A stretch of DNA of 64,000 nucleotides, taken from assembly GCF_040784915.1 (NCBI RefSeq), contig NZ_CP160797.1:883001-947000 (forward strand), written 5' to 3'. The DNA is from Bacillus vallismortis (GTDB lineage Bacteria; Bacillota; Bacilli; Bacillales; Bacillaceae). The notes beneath the pieces are model-generated. The model was not told the DNA's origin. It did no database searches and saw only the letters and a list, made by a program, of their open reading frames with translations. The position numbers were made by a program, and so were the translations under genes. This document shows positions 9,430 through 24,400 of this stretch, in pieces. Position 1 is the stretch's first letter. Each line of letters begins with the position of its first letter.

Positions 9430-12400
9430 ATGAGTGGAACGAAAGTCGAGAAAATATATCCTTTGTCAAATATGCAAAAAGGAATGCTTTATCATTCTAT
9501 AAAGGGAACAAGTTCAAATGCCTACTTTGAACAGATCATTATGGACATAAAAGGCAGTATTAATGAAGCTTTTCTAGAGGAAAGCTTCCATGAAATCATG
9601 AAGCGTCATGAAATCCTAAGGGCTTCGTTTAATTATAAAATGAATGAACCTTTGCATGTCATTCTAAAAGATAGAAAGATGAAGTTTAACTATATGGATA
9701 TAAGTGCTATTGATTTAAATGATAAACAGCCTTATATAGAGAATTACTTGGAAGAAGATAGATCAAAGGGTTTTGATATAACAAAAGACACACTAATGAG
9801 GGTTTGTTTGATAAAAACAGAGGAATCCTTTTATAAATTGGTATGGAGCTTTCATCATATATTACTCGACGGCTGGTGTATAGGAATCATATTAGATGAA
9901 CTATTCACTATCTACTCACATAAATTAAAAGGAACTAAGCATCAATTAGATGATCCAAAGCCATATAGCGATTATATAAAATGGCTAAACAGTCAGGATA
10001 CAGAAGAAGGTTTGGTTTACTGGGACGATTATTTAAAGGGATACGATGTGAAAACAACTATTCCTAGACTCTCTAATGAAAATGGACGTGATTATAAAAG
10101 AGGAGAAAAAATAATAGAATTCACAGAAGAATTGACAGAGAAAATCGTACGCCTGGCAACCAAAAACCATGTCACGTTAAACACAGTAGTCCAAAGTATA
10201 TGGGGGCTGATTTTAGCTAAATACAATAATACTGAGGATGCCGTTTTTGGTACGGTTGTATCAGGAAGGGATGCTTTAGTAGACGGTATTGAAAAGATGG
10301 TAGGTTTATTCATAAACACTATTCCTACAAGAATTACATTTGATAGTGATTATACTTTTCAACAGCTTTTAAAATCAGTCCAAGAAGGTGCTCTGGATAC
10401 GAACAACTATAATTTTATTAGCTTAGCTGACATTCAATCACAAAGCACATTAAATCATCATCTTTTAGATCATGTATTGGTCTTTGAAAACTACGCAGTA
10501 GATAAAGAAGCAATTGAAGATAAAGAAAGTGACCTAGGTTTTGAAATTGTTTCTGTAACTGATGAAGAGAGAAGTAATTATGACTTTAGCATTACTGTAG
10601 GAATAGGTAAAAAGCTAAAACTAATGCTTGTTTATGATGAAAGTGTCTATGAAAGAGAATTAATCAACAATATTGCTGTTCATATAGAGAATGTTACTTT
10701 ACAGGTTTCTGAAAATGACAATAAGAAAATCGTCGAGATAGATTTACTGTCAGATACTGAAAAGCAAATTCTTGTCGGTAAACTTAATCAAACAAAGCAA
10801 CTATATCCAAAACATAAATTAATTCACCAATTATTCGAAGAGCAAGCTAAAAAAACGCCTGATCGTGTCGCAGTTAACTGCGGCGATAAAAGTCTTACCT
10901 ATCTTGATCTGAATCAGAAGTCCAATCAAATTGCCCAAATGCTTCGAGAAAAAGGCATTCAGAACAACAATATAGTTGCACTCATTTCTGACCGTTCATT
11001 TGAAATGATTATTGGAATTATAGGAATTCTTAAATCTGGTGCAACTTACCTTCCGATTGATCCGGACACTCCTAGGGACCGAGTAAAGTATATGTTAAAA
11101 GATAGCAATGCATCTTTGTTATTAACGAAAGACTTATTTATGGACAAGGCTCGATTTGATATAGAAGCAATTAGCTTAGACAAGTTAGATTTTTCTAAAT
11201 ACAGCTCGGAAAATTTGCCAGCTTTAAATAATTCTCAAGATGCAGCTTATATTATATACACTTCAGGCTCTACCGGAACTCCAAAAGGTGTAATGATTCC
11301 TCATTACAGTGCAATCAGGGTGGTTAAAAATACGAATTATATTGAAATTTTTGAGACTGACTCTATTTTGCAGTTGTCGAATTATTCATTTGATGGATCA
11401 ATTTTTGATATTTTTGGCGCCCTTCTTAATGGAGCAAGGCTTGTAATGATTGATAAGGAAGCTGTACTGGATATTAACAAGTTATCACAGGTAATTAAAA
11501 ACAATCATATCAGTGTGATGTTTATTACTACCGCCCTGTTTAATACACTAGTTGATCTGGAGATTGACTGTTTAGACAACGTAAGAAAAATTCTTTTTGG
11601 CGGTGAAAGAGTTTCGGTATCGCATGTTAGAAAAGCACTTGAAAAACTAGGTAAAGACAAGTTAATCCATGTTTACGGTCCGACTGAAAGTACTGTATTT
11701 TCAACATATTATTTTATTAACGAAGAAACTGAAATCATTCCAATCGGTAAACCAATAGCAAATACATCTGTATTTGTTGTGGGCAGAGGTAATCAATTGC
11801 TGCCCGTTGGCGTGCCTGGAGAGCTCTGTATCTCCGGAGATGGATTAAGTACGGGTTATTTGAATAATACAAACTTAACTGCTGAAAAATTTGTCCCAAA
11901 CCCTTTTATTCCAGAAGAAAAAATGTACCGGACGGGGGATCTTGTACGCATGCTCCCTGACGGAAACATTGAATTTTTAGATAGGATTGATAATCAAGTT
12001 AAACTTCGAGGCTATCGAATAGAGCTTGGTGAAATTGAAAACCAACTCTTGAAATGTAACGAAGTGAAAGAGGCAGTTGTCAATATAAACAGAGATCAAG
12101 ATGAACAGCAGTACATTTGCGCATATTTTACTTCAAGTAATTCAAAATCCGATCTTGTAAAAGAATTGAGAGCGTTTTTGGAACAATCACTGCCATATTA
12201 CATGATTCCTTCCTTTTTTGTACAAATGGACAATCTGCCGCTTACCAAAAACGGAAAAGTGAATAGAGCTGCTCTTCCGCAACCAGATGAAACAAATTTC
12301 TTAGAAAGCTATGAAGCTCCGACAAATGATGTGGAAGAGAAAGTATTATCCATTTGGAAGGACATTTTAGGTGTAGAAAAAATAAGCATAAATCAGAGCT

Positions 12401-15400
12401 TCTTCGCGGTAGGCGGCCATTCCTTAAAGGCTACAACCATGATCTCCAGAATTCATAAAGAATTTAAAATAGAAGTACCCTTACGTCAAATTTTCCAGAC
12501 TCCAACCATCAAAGGAATTGGAGAATTCATTATCTTAGCTAAGGAAGGTGTATACTCATCTATTAAACCGATAGAGGAAAAAGCTTTTTATCCACTTTCA
12601 CCTGCACAGAAAAGGTTATTTATATTGAATCAAATTGAAGGAACCGGTATATCCTACAATATGCCGTTTGCTATGAAAATTAATGGTGATTTAGATATTA
12701 ACCAGCTTGAAAAATCATTTTGCAAACTTATTGAAAGACATGAATCATTAAGAACATCCTTTTCTATGGAAGATGGCGAGCCGATACAAAAAGTCCATAA
12801 GAATGTTGAGTTTCACTTGTCATATAGAAAGGTTGATCCAGAAGAAGTTGATGGTATTGTTAGTGAGTTTGTTAAATCTTTCGATTTGGAATCTGCCCCC
12901 CTTTTAAGAGCTGGGCTTCTAACCTTGTCGGATGATGAACACCTTTTGATGCTTGATATGCACCATATTATTTCAGATGGTGTTTCTATGGGAATACTGA
13001 TGCATGATTTAGCGCATTTTTATGAAGAAAAAGAATTGAAGCCTATTAGTCTACAATATAAGGATTACTCTGCTTGGCACAAAGAATTATATGCAAAAGA
13101 AGAATTAAAAAAACAAGAAGCATACTGGACAAATGTATTTAAAGATGAAATCCCTGTTCTAAATATGCCCACAGATTTTAAGAGACCGCTGAAACAGAGC
13201 ATTGAAGGAAGCCAACATAGCTTTGAGATAACCAGCGCGCTTACAGAAAAGCTAAATCAAATTGCAAAAGAAAATGGCGTTACGATTTATATGCTGCTTT
13301 TAGCGAGTTATACAGCGCTCCTTTCGAAATACACTAACCAAGATGATATTGTAGTAGGCTCTCCAATCGCAGGAAGACCGCACCATGATTTGAAGCATAT
13401 TGTAGGACTTTTTGTAAACACACTTGCTATGAGGAATTTCCCGAAAGGTCAAAAAACTTTCGTTCAATATCTTAAGGAAGTTAAAGAAAATGCTCTAAAG
13501 GCTTATGAAAATCAAGATTATCCTTTTGATGAGTTGGTTGAAAAGCTGGATATCAATAGGGACATGAGCCGGAGTGCTTTGTTCGATACAATGTTCGTCT
13601 TGCAAAATTTAGAATTTGCCGATGATCATTTTAGGAATCTTAAGTTTGAGACTTTTGAAACGAAAACTAAAATAGCCAAATTTGATTTGACCCTTTCAGC
13701 TATTGAAACTGACGACACTATAAAATTTGATTTAGAATACTGTACTGCCTTGTTTAAACAAGAAACAGCTGAAAGAATTTCAAATCACTTTGTGAGTGTG
13801 TTAAGGGAAATTTCCAATAATCCTGAGGTTCCCTTAAATCAAATTGATATTTTAACCGATGATGAGAGACATCTTCTTTTAGGTCAATTCAACCAAACAC
13901 AAACAGATTATCCGAAGGATAAAACCATCCAGCAGCTGTTTATGGAACAGGCAGACCGGACGCCTGAGCAAACGGCAGTCGTATGCGGTCATGAAACGCT
14001 CACCTACCGGGAGCTTAATGAGCGGTCCAACCAAATCGCACGGCTGCTTCTTAAAAAAGGTGTTCAGCCGGAAACGATCGTGGGCATTATGGCCGACCGT
14101 TCCCCTGAGATGATCGCGGGCATGATCGGGATCTTAAAATCTGGGGCAGCCTATCTCCCAATTGATCCGGATTATCCGGAGGAGCGGCTTAAATATCTTG
14201 TGAAGGATAGCGGAACCAAATTGCTGCTTATTACAGAAGAGCACTTAATTGAAAAGATTCCTTTTACAGACACAATGGGCATAAGCGTGATTGCGCTGGA
14301 TGATGACCGGCTTGCCAAAGCCGAAAAGACGAATGTAACGGTGAGGAACAAACCGTCTGATTTGGCCTATGTCATCTATACATCAGGCTCTACAGGCCAG
14401 CCAAAGGGTGTATTAGTTGAGCACAAATCTCTGATGAATTTATGTCACTGGTATGTCAATTTCCATGAGATCCATGAATCCGACCGGATTACGAACTACC
14501 TGAAATATTCGTTTGATGCATCCATTACAGAGATTTTCCCTTGTTTGATTACGGGAGCTGAATTACACATTTTAAGAGGCGATATTCGGCTGGATATGGG
14601 AAAACTCAATGAGTACATGAATGAAAACGGCATTACTGTCGCAACCCTTCCATACAAGGTGGGCGAACAGTTTATGCAGCAGGATAATCATTCCTTAAGG
14701 ATGCTCATTTCCGGCGGAGAACAGCTCAATATGAAGACAGATACTGAATACCAATTGGTCAACGCGTATGGACCTACGGAAAACACATGCGTTACCACGA
14801 GTTATTTCGCAGACCGCAAGGGACAGAACATTCCGATTGGAAAACCTATATATAATACGGAAATTTACATTGTTAATCAGAATAATCGACTATGCCCTGT
14901 CGGTGTAGTGGGAGAATTATGTGTCTCGGGTGATGGAGTTGCCAGAGGATATTTAAACAATCCGGAGTTGACCGCGGAAAAATTCGTATCCAATCCTTTT
15001 GCGAGCGGAGAGCGAATGTACCGCACTGGAGACCTTGCAAGATGGCTGCCAGATGGAAATATAGAGTTTGTCGGACGAATTGACCATCAAATTAAGCTGC
15101 GCGGCTATCGGATTGAACTGGGTGAAATTGAGAGCCATCTGTTAGAGCACCCGGATGTAAAAGAAGCGGCTGTCATAGCGAGAGAGGGTTCAAGCTTGAG
15201 CCTGTGCGGTTATCTCGTATGCGAAAAAAGGGTGACTCCAGCTGAAGTCAGAGAATTTTTGGAGAAACGGGTGCCTGATTACATGATACCGGCTTATTTC
15301 GTTCAGTTGGACAAACTTCCGCTAACCACAAACGATAAAGTGGATAGAAAAGCCTTGCCGGCGCCAGAGAGAAGCGCATTATCCGAGGTGGAATATGAAG

Positions 15401-18400
15401 CACCTAGAAATGAAGTAGAAAGTATACTTGTTAAAACATGGACGGATATTTTAAACATAGAAAACTTAGGAATAAACCATCATTTCTTTGTTTCAGGTGG
15501 TGATTCCATTAAAGCATTGCAGATCGTTTCCAGACTCTCAAGGTTTAATCTTAAATTGGAAGTAAAAGACTTGTTTGCAAATCCAACTATCAAAAATTTA
15601 AGCAAATATGTGAAAAACCAAGAAAAACGGATTAAAACCTATGAAATAGTTAAGGGGAAAGTAGAATTAACACCAATTCAAACATGGTTTTTTGAAAAGA
15701 ATAAAGATGAATTAAATCACTTTAATCAATCATTTATGCTTTTTAGAAAAGATGGTTTTAATGAAAACTTTGTCAAAGCTGCATTCAATAAACTCCTAGA
15801 GCATCATGATGCACTAAGAATGATATATGAAGTAAATAAACAAGTGATTTGTCAATATAACAGAGACTTCAAAGAAGAACTTTTCAATTTTTACGTATAC
15901 GATGTCAAAGGTTTGAACAATGATGAAGAAAGAGTATATGAACTTGCAACTGATATTCAAAAGAAGTCTTCTATTACAGATGGAAAATTGGTTAATGTGG
16001 GCTTATTCCATGCAAATGACGGTGATCATCTTTTAATCGCTATTCATCATTTAGTAGTTGATGGGGTTTCATGGAGAATATTGTTTGAAGACTTTGAAAC
16101 CTTATATGCCCAAGCAGAAAAGGGGAAAACTCTTGATATTGGGCAAAAATCCGATTCTTTTCAACATTTTTCATCAAGACTTCAGGGCTATGCCAATGGA
16201 AAAAATTTAAAAAAGGAAAGCGACTATTGGAAAAACGTAGCTAAGGCTGAAGTTAGATTTCTGCCAAGAAAAAAAGAAATAAACAGAGACACATTTGAGA
16301 ATAGTAAAACGTTAAGTGTCAAGTTAGGTAGTAATAAAACCAATAGTTTATTAAGAGAGGCAAACCGGGCCTACAATACAGAGATCAATGATATTTTGTT
16401 GACGTCTTTACTAGTAGGGGCGAGAGAAGTTACTGGAGAAAACAGTATTAAGATTAACATGGAGGGACATGGAAGAGAAGATATTTTTAAGGATATAGAT
16501 ATTAGCAGAACTGTTGGCTGGTTTACCACTATGTATCCTGTACTCATTGATTTAGGGGAAGAAAAGAGAATTTCAGAAAATATAAAAATGGTGAAAGAAA
16601 TTCTTAGAAAAGTTCCAAATAAGGGTATTGGCTTTGGCATTATAAAATATTTATCGACTGAGATTGATTTAGAAGAACATAAACCAGTTTTCTCATTTAA
16701 CTATCTGGGGGAAATGGATAATGATGTTAACCGCGATGGATTTTCAGGTTCGAAGTTCTCATATGGAGAGAGCATTGGAGGAAAAATTTCACGAAACAAT
16801 CCAATAGAAATTAACTCCATTATTATTAACAATGAGTTGTACGTAAATACAACTTTTAATGAATCCGAGTATGATGAAGAAACAATTAACGTCTTCAATG
16901 AGAAATTTAAAGAAAGTCTTGAAAAGATAATTGACCATTGTTCAGGAAAGCAAGAGCCAGAAAAAACTCCGTATGATTATGGGGATTACAAGCTAACACT
17001 TAATGAACTTGCTGATATTAAGAAAAAATATGCAGGTTTAAAAATTGAAAAAATATATCCATTAGCCAATATGCAAAAAGGTATGCTGTTTCATGCATTG
17101 GAAAATAGAAATTCTAGAGCATACTTCGAACAAACTGTAATAGAAATTAACGGGAATATCGATACAGATCTTTTAAAAATGAGCTTCAATAAGATTATGC
17201 AACGATACGAGATACTAAGAGCGTCATTTGAATATGAGATCGTTGAAGAACCTAGACATGTTATCATAGCTGACCGAGAAATTGATTTTAATTACATTGA
17301 TATTAGAGATAGAGATCAATCAGAAAAAGAAGTTTATATTCAAAATTTTAGAGAAAAGGATAAAGAAATCGGTTTTAACCTGGCAGAAGACACTTTAATC
17401 AGGGTTAGTGTAATCCGTACTGGAGATAAGTCGTATAAACTGGTCTGGAGTCATCACCATATTCTTCTAGATGGTTGGTGTCTGAGCATTATCTTGGGTG
17501 AGTTATTCACCTTGTACGGCAAAATGAATAACGGAGAAAGAATTGAGCTAGAAGAAGCCAAACCTTACAGCGATTTTATTAATTGGCTGGAGAGGCAGGA
17601 TATTGAGGAAGCCAGATTATATTGGAAGAACTATTTGAAAGGATACAAAGAGAAAACCCAAATCCCTAAAATAAATAGTATCACTAATAATAGAGAGTAT
17701 GACCGTAAAGAAAAAGTCATTGAATTTTCAACAGACACTACAAACAAATTGAAGAACCTGGCCAGTCAATGCAGTGTAACATTTAATACTTTATTTCAGA
17801 GTATTTGGGGAACAGTTCTAGCGAAATACAATAGCACAGATGAAGTTATTTTTGGATCTATTGTATCCGGAAGAGAAGCACCAGTTGATGGCATTGAAAA
17901 GATGATTGGATTGTTTATCAATGCCATTCCCACCAGAATTAAACTTAATAAAGATACGATGTTTAAGGATGTTCTCAACGTTGTGCAAAGGGATGCGATA
18001 GAAAGTAACAATTTTAATTATCTGAATCTAGCTGAAGTACAATCACTGAGTGATTTAAAGAAAGATTTAATAGATCATATTATCGTGTTCGAAAACTATG
18101 TTGTTGATGACAGCATTTCCCAAAAGAGTAAATTAGATATTGGTTTTGAGGTAGAAGATTTATATGCAGAAGAGCAAAGCAACTACAGCTTTAGCATTTC
18201 GGTAACCTTAGGTGAAACATTAACCTTGGTCTTAACATATGACGGTAACGTTTATGATGAAGTTTTAATTGAAAATATCGAAGGCCATCTTAGTACAGTA
18301 ACTGAGCAAGTTGTTTCCGATGAAAATAAAAAAATTGGTGATATCCATATAATCTCTGAAAAAGAAAAGATTCTATTTGGAGAATGGAATGATACAAAGG

Positions 18401-21400
18401 AAAACTACCCTAAAACTAAGACTATACAACAGCTTTTTGAAGATCAGGCTGAACAGACACCTGAAAATATAGCAGTTGTTTTTGAGAATGAAAGGTTAAC
18501 CTATCGGGAGTTAAATGAGCAGGCTAATCATCTTGCATCCATTTTAAGGGGAAAAGGTGTTAAGCCAAATACGATTGTAGGAATTAAGGTTGAGCGTTCT
18601 CTTGAAATGATAGTAGGTATGCTTGGGATATTAAAAGCTGGTGGGGCTTATCTTCCTATTGATCCTGAATATCCGAGAGACAGGGTAAAGCATTTAATAA
18701 AAGATAGTGGTATAGAAATACTTCTGAAAAAAGAAAGTGAAGATGCGGATTTTGATCTGAACTGTATCAATATTAGTCTAGAACTATTTGGGAATCAGGT
18801 TAAGGGAAACTTACCTGTTATTAATGAATCTTCAGATATGGCTTATATTATTTATACTTCTGGATCAACTGGAAAACCAAAAGGTGTCATGGTAAATCAC
18901 AATTCTATCCTAAATACACTATGTTGGAGAAAAGAATACTATCAATTTAAAGAGACCGATGTTACTTTGCAAATGCCATCTTTTTCGTTCGACAGTTCTG
19001 TGGAAGACATTTTTACTACTTTGGTCTCTGGAGCTCAGTTAGTTTTAATGAAAGATCTAAGATTAAATCTCAATAAATTGATTACTATTCTTGGTGATTA
19101 TAAGGTTACAAATTTACTGGCTGTACCTAGTTATTATAACAACCTGTTAGACATGATCAGTGAACGATTGAACCATATGAGATTTGTCGCAATTGCTGGA
19201 GAAGGGTTCAGTGATGCTTTAATTAAAAAGCACTTTAGGAAGTTGCCGGATGTTCAATTATTTAATGAGTATGGTCCAACAGAAAACAGTGTTTGCTCTA
19301 CGGTTTGTGAATTGAATCCGGAAAATCAAAAGGTTCTAATCGGTAAACCTATTGCAAATAACAAAATCTATATTTTAGATCAAAATAACAGCCTTGTGCC
19401 AGTGGGAGTGCCGGGAGAGCTTTGCGTGAGCGGGGCTGGTCTTGCGCGGGGATACTTAAACAGGCCGGAGCTTACGGCAGAAAAATTCGTTCCAAATCCA
19501 TTTCTTCCAGGGGAACGGATGTACCGGACAGGCGATCTTGCACGATTGCTTCCTGACGGGAATATCGAGTTCCTTGGCCGGATTGACCATCAGGTGAAAA
19601 TTCGCGGCTACCGCATTGAGCTCGGTGAAATTGAGAACCGGCTGCTGAAGCTGCCGATGGTAAGAGAAGCTGTTGTCATCTCGCGGGAGGACAAAGATCA
19701 TCAGGCGTATCTTTGTGCGTACGTTGTTCTTGAGAGCCCGGCAGCTGAATCCGTCAAAGAAATCCGCTCCCAGCTTGCAAATGAGCTTCCGGATTTCATG
19801 ATCCCGGCGTTTTTTGTCCAACTGGACAAAATGCCTCTTACCGCAAACGGAAAGGTAGACCGGAAGGGGCTTCCGGATCCTGATTTAGATAGTCTTGGAG
19901 ATCGGGGCTATGAGGCGCCGAGAAATGCCGTTGAAGAGACTCTGGCCTCGATTTGGAAGGATATCCTTGGGACAGAAAGAGTGGGTATCAACGATCACTT
20001 CTTTGAAATGGGAGGCCATTCACTGAAGGCAACGGCTTTGGTTTCGAGAATCCATAAGGAGCTAAAGGCTGAAGTGCCTTTGCGCCAGCTTTTCCAATCG
20101 CCTACCATCAAGGGTATTGCGGAGTTCATTTCCGCCGGCCGTGAGAGTGTGTATGCGTCCATTCAAAAAGTGGAGGAACGGGAATACTATCCCCTGTCAT
20201 CTGCCCAAAGAAGGCTATATATTCTCGACAGAATTGAAGGTGGAGTTTCCTATAATATTCCTCTTGCCATGGAAATACAAGGGGATCTTAATATAAGCCA
20301 GCTGGAAAAGGCCTTTCTGGCACTCATTGAAAGGCACGAAGTCCTGAGAACGTCATTCTCAATGGAGGACGGAGTACCTGTCCAAAAAATCGCACCGCTG
20401 GTGGATTTCAAAGTGGGCTGCCACAAAACAGACGCCTTTGGTGCAGAAAACTTCCTGAGGGAATTTGTGCGCCCGTTTGACCTTTCAAAAGCACCTCTCC
20501 TGCGGGTCGAGGTTCTGAACATCGCAGAAAACAAGCACCTTATGGTGCTGGACATGCACCATATTATTTCAGATGGAGTATCGATGGGCATCCTGACGCG
20601 CGAATTGGCCGAGCTGTATGAAGGAAAGGATCTGCCTGCCCTGAAAATCCAGTACAAGGATTATTCTGCATGGCAAAAGCAAGCATCTGCCCGGGCTGAA
20701 ATGAAAAAGCAGGAAGCTTACTGGCTGAATGTATTCAAAGAGGAAGTGCCTGTTTTGAATATGCCGACCGATTTTAGAAGACCGGCAGCCCAATCGACTG
20801 AAGGCGGTTTGGTGCATTTTGAATTTGGGCGGGACCTGTCACTTAAGCTGAAAGAGATGGCCAAAGAACATGGAGTCACCCTGTATATGCTTCTTCTGGC
20901 AGGCTATACGACACTCCTTTCAAAATATACAGGTCAGGAAGACATCATCGTCGGTTCTCCTATTGCGGGAAGGCCGCATGAAGATTTGAAACACGTGATG
21001 GGAATTTTCCTAAATACGCTTGCTATGAGAAATCGTCCCGAAGGGAAAAAATCCTTCAGCAGCTATCTGAGAGAGGTAAGAGAAAATGCCTTGGGTGCTT
21101 TTGAAAACCAGGAATATCCGTTTGATGAGCTCGTAGAAAAGCTTGATCTAAACCGCGATATGAGCCGGAGCGCTTTATTTGATACGATGCTTGTGCTTCA
21201 GAATTTCGATCAAGAGGCATTTGAGATTGAGGGGCTGACCTTCACTCCGCATCCAATGGATGCCCATGTGTCAAAGTTTGACTTAACCTTGACATCGAGC
21301 GAAGAGGGAGATTGCATTACATGCGTCCTGAATTATGGGACTAAGCTGTTTAAAAAAGAGACGATCGAGCGAATGGCAAGCCATCTGATTCATCTTTTCA

Positions 21401-24400
21401 ATGAAATTACACAACAGCCGGATCAGCTCATCAGCGATCTGACACTGCTTTCTAAAGAAGAAGCGCATGCGGCGTTAACCGGATGGAATGAGACAAACAT
21501 TCAATTTCCGATGGACAAAACGCTGGCACAACTGTTTGAGGAACAGTCAACTCGAACGCCACAACGAGTCGCTGTAGCAGCCGGAGACCAGAAGCTGACG
21601 TATCTCCAGTTGAATGAAAGGGCGAACCAGTGGGCAGGAGTGCTTCGGGAAAGAGGAGCAAAAGCAGGGGTGACAATCGGGCTGATTGCTGAGGAGTCCG
21701 TAGAGATGATCATAGGAATTCTGGCGGTTTTAAAAGCTGGGGCAGCGTATCTTCCAATTGATCCCGACCAAGCCGTCAAGCGAACAAATGCCATTCTCAA
21801 GGACAGCGGAGCGAGCCTTCTGCTTGTGAAAGGAAACCGAAAACCAGGTCTCAGCTTTGGCGGAGACATCATTGATCTGGAGACACCGCTTTTTGAGGGG
21901 AGAGACACAGCTAACCCTCCGGCAGGCCAATCGGATCACAATGCCTATTTGATATACACGTCAGGATCGACTGGCACACCAAAAGGTGTGTTTATACAGC
22001 ACAGAAGCGTGGTCAATTACATGTCCTGGTTCAAAAAGGAAGTGAGTCTGCAGGAAGAGGATAAAGCGATTCTCGTTTCCTCTTATGCCTTCGATTTAGG
22101 GTATACGAGTCTCTATTCAGCACTTTTGAGTGGCTGCGAGCTGCATCTGGTCAAAAAAGATATCTATTCAAATCCATCCAAAGCACTGAGATATCTGAAT
22201 AAAAACGGCATATCTTATCTGAAGCTGACGCCGTCACTGTTTAACGTCTTGGTTAACGACCCTGCATTTCTTGAGGGATCCGGCTGTGAGACCCTTCGTT
22301 TGGTCGTGCTTGGAGGAGAGAAAATAAGTCCGGAGGATGTGAAAACGTTCCATCTTCGCTGCTCAAAGGCGATGGTCATGAATCACTATGGCCCGACAGA
22401 AGCAACCATAGGGTCTGTCTATCATATCATCGATTTTGAGGAAATGAGTGATTTTGAGCAATGTCCGGTAATTGGAAGACCAATCTCGAATATGAAGGCA
22501 TACGTTATGGATTCACAGATGAAGCCAGTGCCGGATGGGGTGTACGGAGAGCTGTGCCTATCTGGTGAAGGCGTCGCAAGAGGCTATTTGAACCGTCCTG
22601 AGCTGACTGAAAATGCATTTGTTCGGAATCCGTTGGACCCGAAGGAAACAATGTATCGGACAGGCGACCTTGTCAGAAGACTTCCGAATGGCAATCTTGA
22701 ACTGGCCGGCAGGATCGACAATCAGGTCAAAATAAGAGGCTACCGTATCGAAACAGACGAAATCAAGAATCATCTCCTCAAGCACGGTGAGATTCAGGAG
22801 GCTGTCGTGATTGTCCGAGAGGACAAAGATCAACACAAATATGTCTGTGCCTACATTACATCCGGGAAGATGTGGGCTTCGGGTGAGCTTAGGTCTTATC
22901 TAAAGGAGGAAATTCCTGAATTTATGATTCCATCTTATTTCGTTCAGATGGAGCGGATTCCTCTTACGCCAAATGGAAAGGTGGACCGCAAAGCCTTGCC
23001 GGAACCGGATGGCCACGCTGGAGTGAACTATGAGGCTCCGAGGAATGAAGTGGAGAAGCAGCTCGTTGCGGTATGGGAAGAGATTCTTGGTTTCCGCCCG
23101 ATCGGAATCAGCCATAACTTTTTTGCGTCGGGAGGAGATTCTATCAAAGCTCTTCAAATCATTTCCCGGCTATCACGAGAAGGAATCGCGGTTGAGATGA
23201 AGGATCTGTTTGCCTATCCTGAAATCAAGCAGCTGAGCCGGTACGCTAAAACCGTGAACGGACAAGAAGAATCATATGAAATTGAATCTGGAAACGTCCT
23301 TTTGACCCCGATTCAAAAAGCCTTTTTCTCAGGGGGGACAGAGGAGGTCAATCATTATAATCACGCAGTGATGTTGTACAGAAAAGACGGATTCCATACG
23401 GAATGGGTAAAGGAAGTTCTGGAGGAAATCATGAAGCATCATGATGCTTTAAGAATGATTTTTCCAAACGAGAACGGCAAAGTTCGTCCGTTTAATCGCG
23501 GCGTGGAAAAAAAACAGTTTGGCTTTTATGTCTATGACGTCTCGTCAGAGGAGGTTCCGAACCAGACGGTTCTCGAGCTTGCGACGAAGCTTCAGCTTCA
23601 AATGGACATCCAAACAGGGCCGCTTGTAAACGCAGCTGTATTTAAGGCCAAAGATGGGGACCATCTTCTTCTGATCATTCATCACCTTGTCATAGACGGT
23701 CTTTCTTGGAGAATTTTATTTGAAGATTTGGCACTTGGGTACAGCCAATTGAAAAAGGGAGAAACTGTGTCGTTTTATTCCAAAACGACATCGTACAAGA
23801 CTTATGCTTCCAAACTTCAGGCTTATGCCGAAGGCAAAAAGCTCGCAAGAGAAAAGCAATATTGGATGGATGTATTAAAGGAGAAGGTGCCATTCCTTGA
23901 AACCAAAGAAGAGGTCGAATCCTATTGGTATGAAGATAGTGATACGTTCAGGGGCGTTCTTGATAAAGAGGCAACACGAAAGCTCCTTCGTGAAACAAAT
24001 CGCGCCTATCATACTGACATCAATGACCTTCTGGTTACTGCCCTTTTAATGGCTGCAAGGCAGGAGACGGGTGAAAATCGGATCAGACTGAGCCTTGAAG
24101 GACATGGCAGGGAACAGATCGTTGATGAGGTCGACATCAGCCGGACGGTTGGATGGTTTACCACCAAGTATCCTGTCCTGATTGATCTGGGTGAGGAAAC
24201 CAGCCTCTCCATGACGATCAAAATGGTAAAAGAAACGATCAGAAAAATACCAAACAAAGGCATCGGCTATGGAATCCTAAAACATCTGAATGAAGATTCT
24301 GAGTTAAAGGCAGCACCGCAGCCACCCCTTTTGTTTAACTATTTGGGACAGATGGATGAGGATCTTCAAAATGCGGCATTCTCCTCTTCCAGTCTTCCGA

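Noticed and set aside
1..15404. The two almost identical A-domain copies as an assembly artefact
   Set aside because: The copies carry seven scattered differences and are joined to different carrier domains within continuous reading frames, which fits real duplication. Long-read confirmation would still be sensible because such repeats are prone to collapse.
19456..20817. Long minus-strand open frames inside bacC
   Set aside because: They are antisense shadows of the GC-richer synthetase segment, without ribosome sites or recognisable domains.
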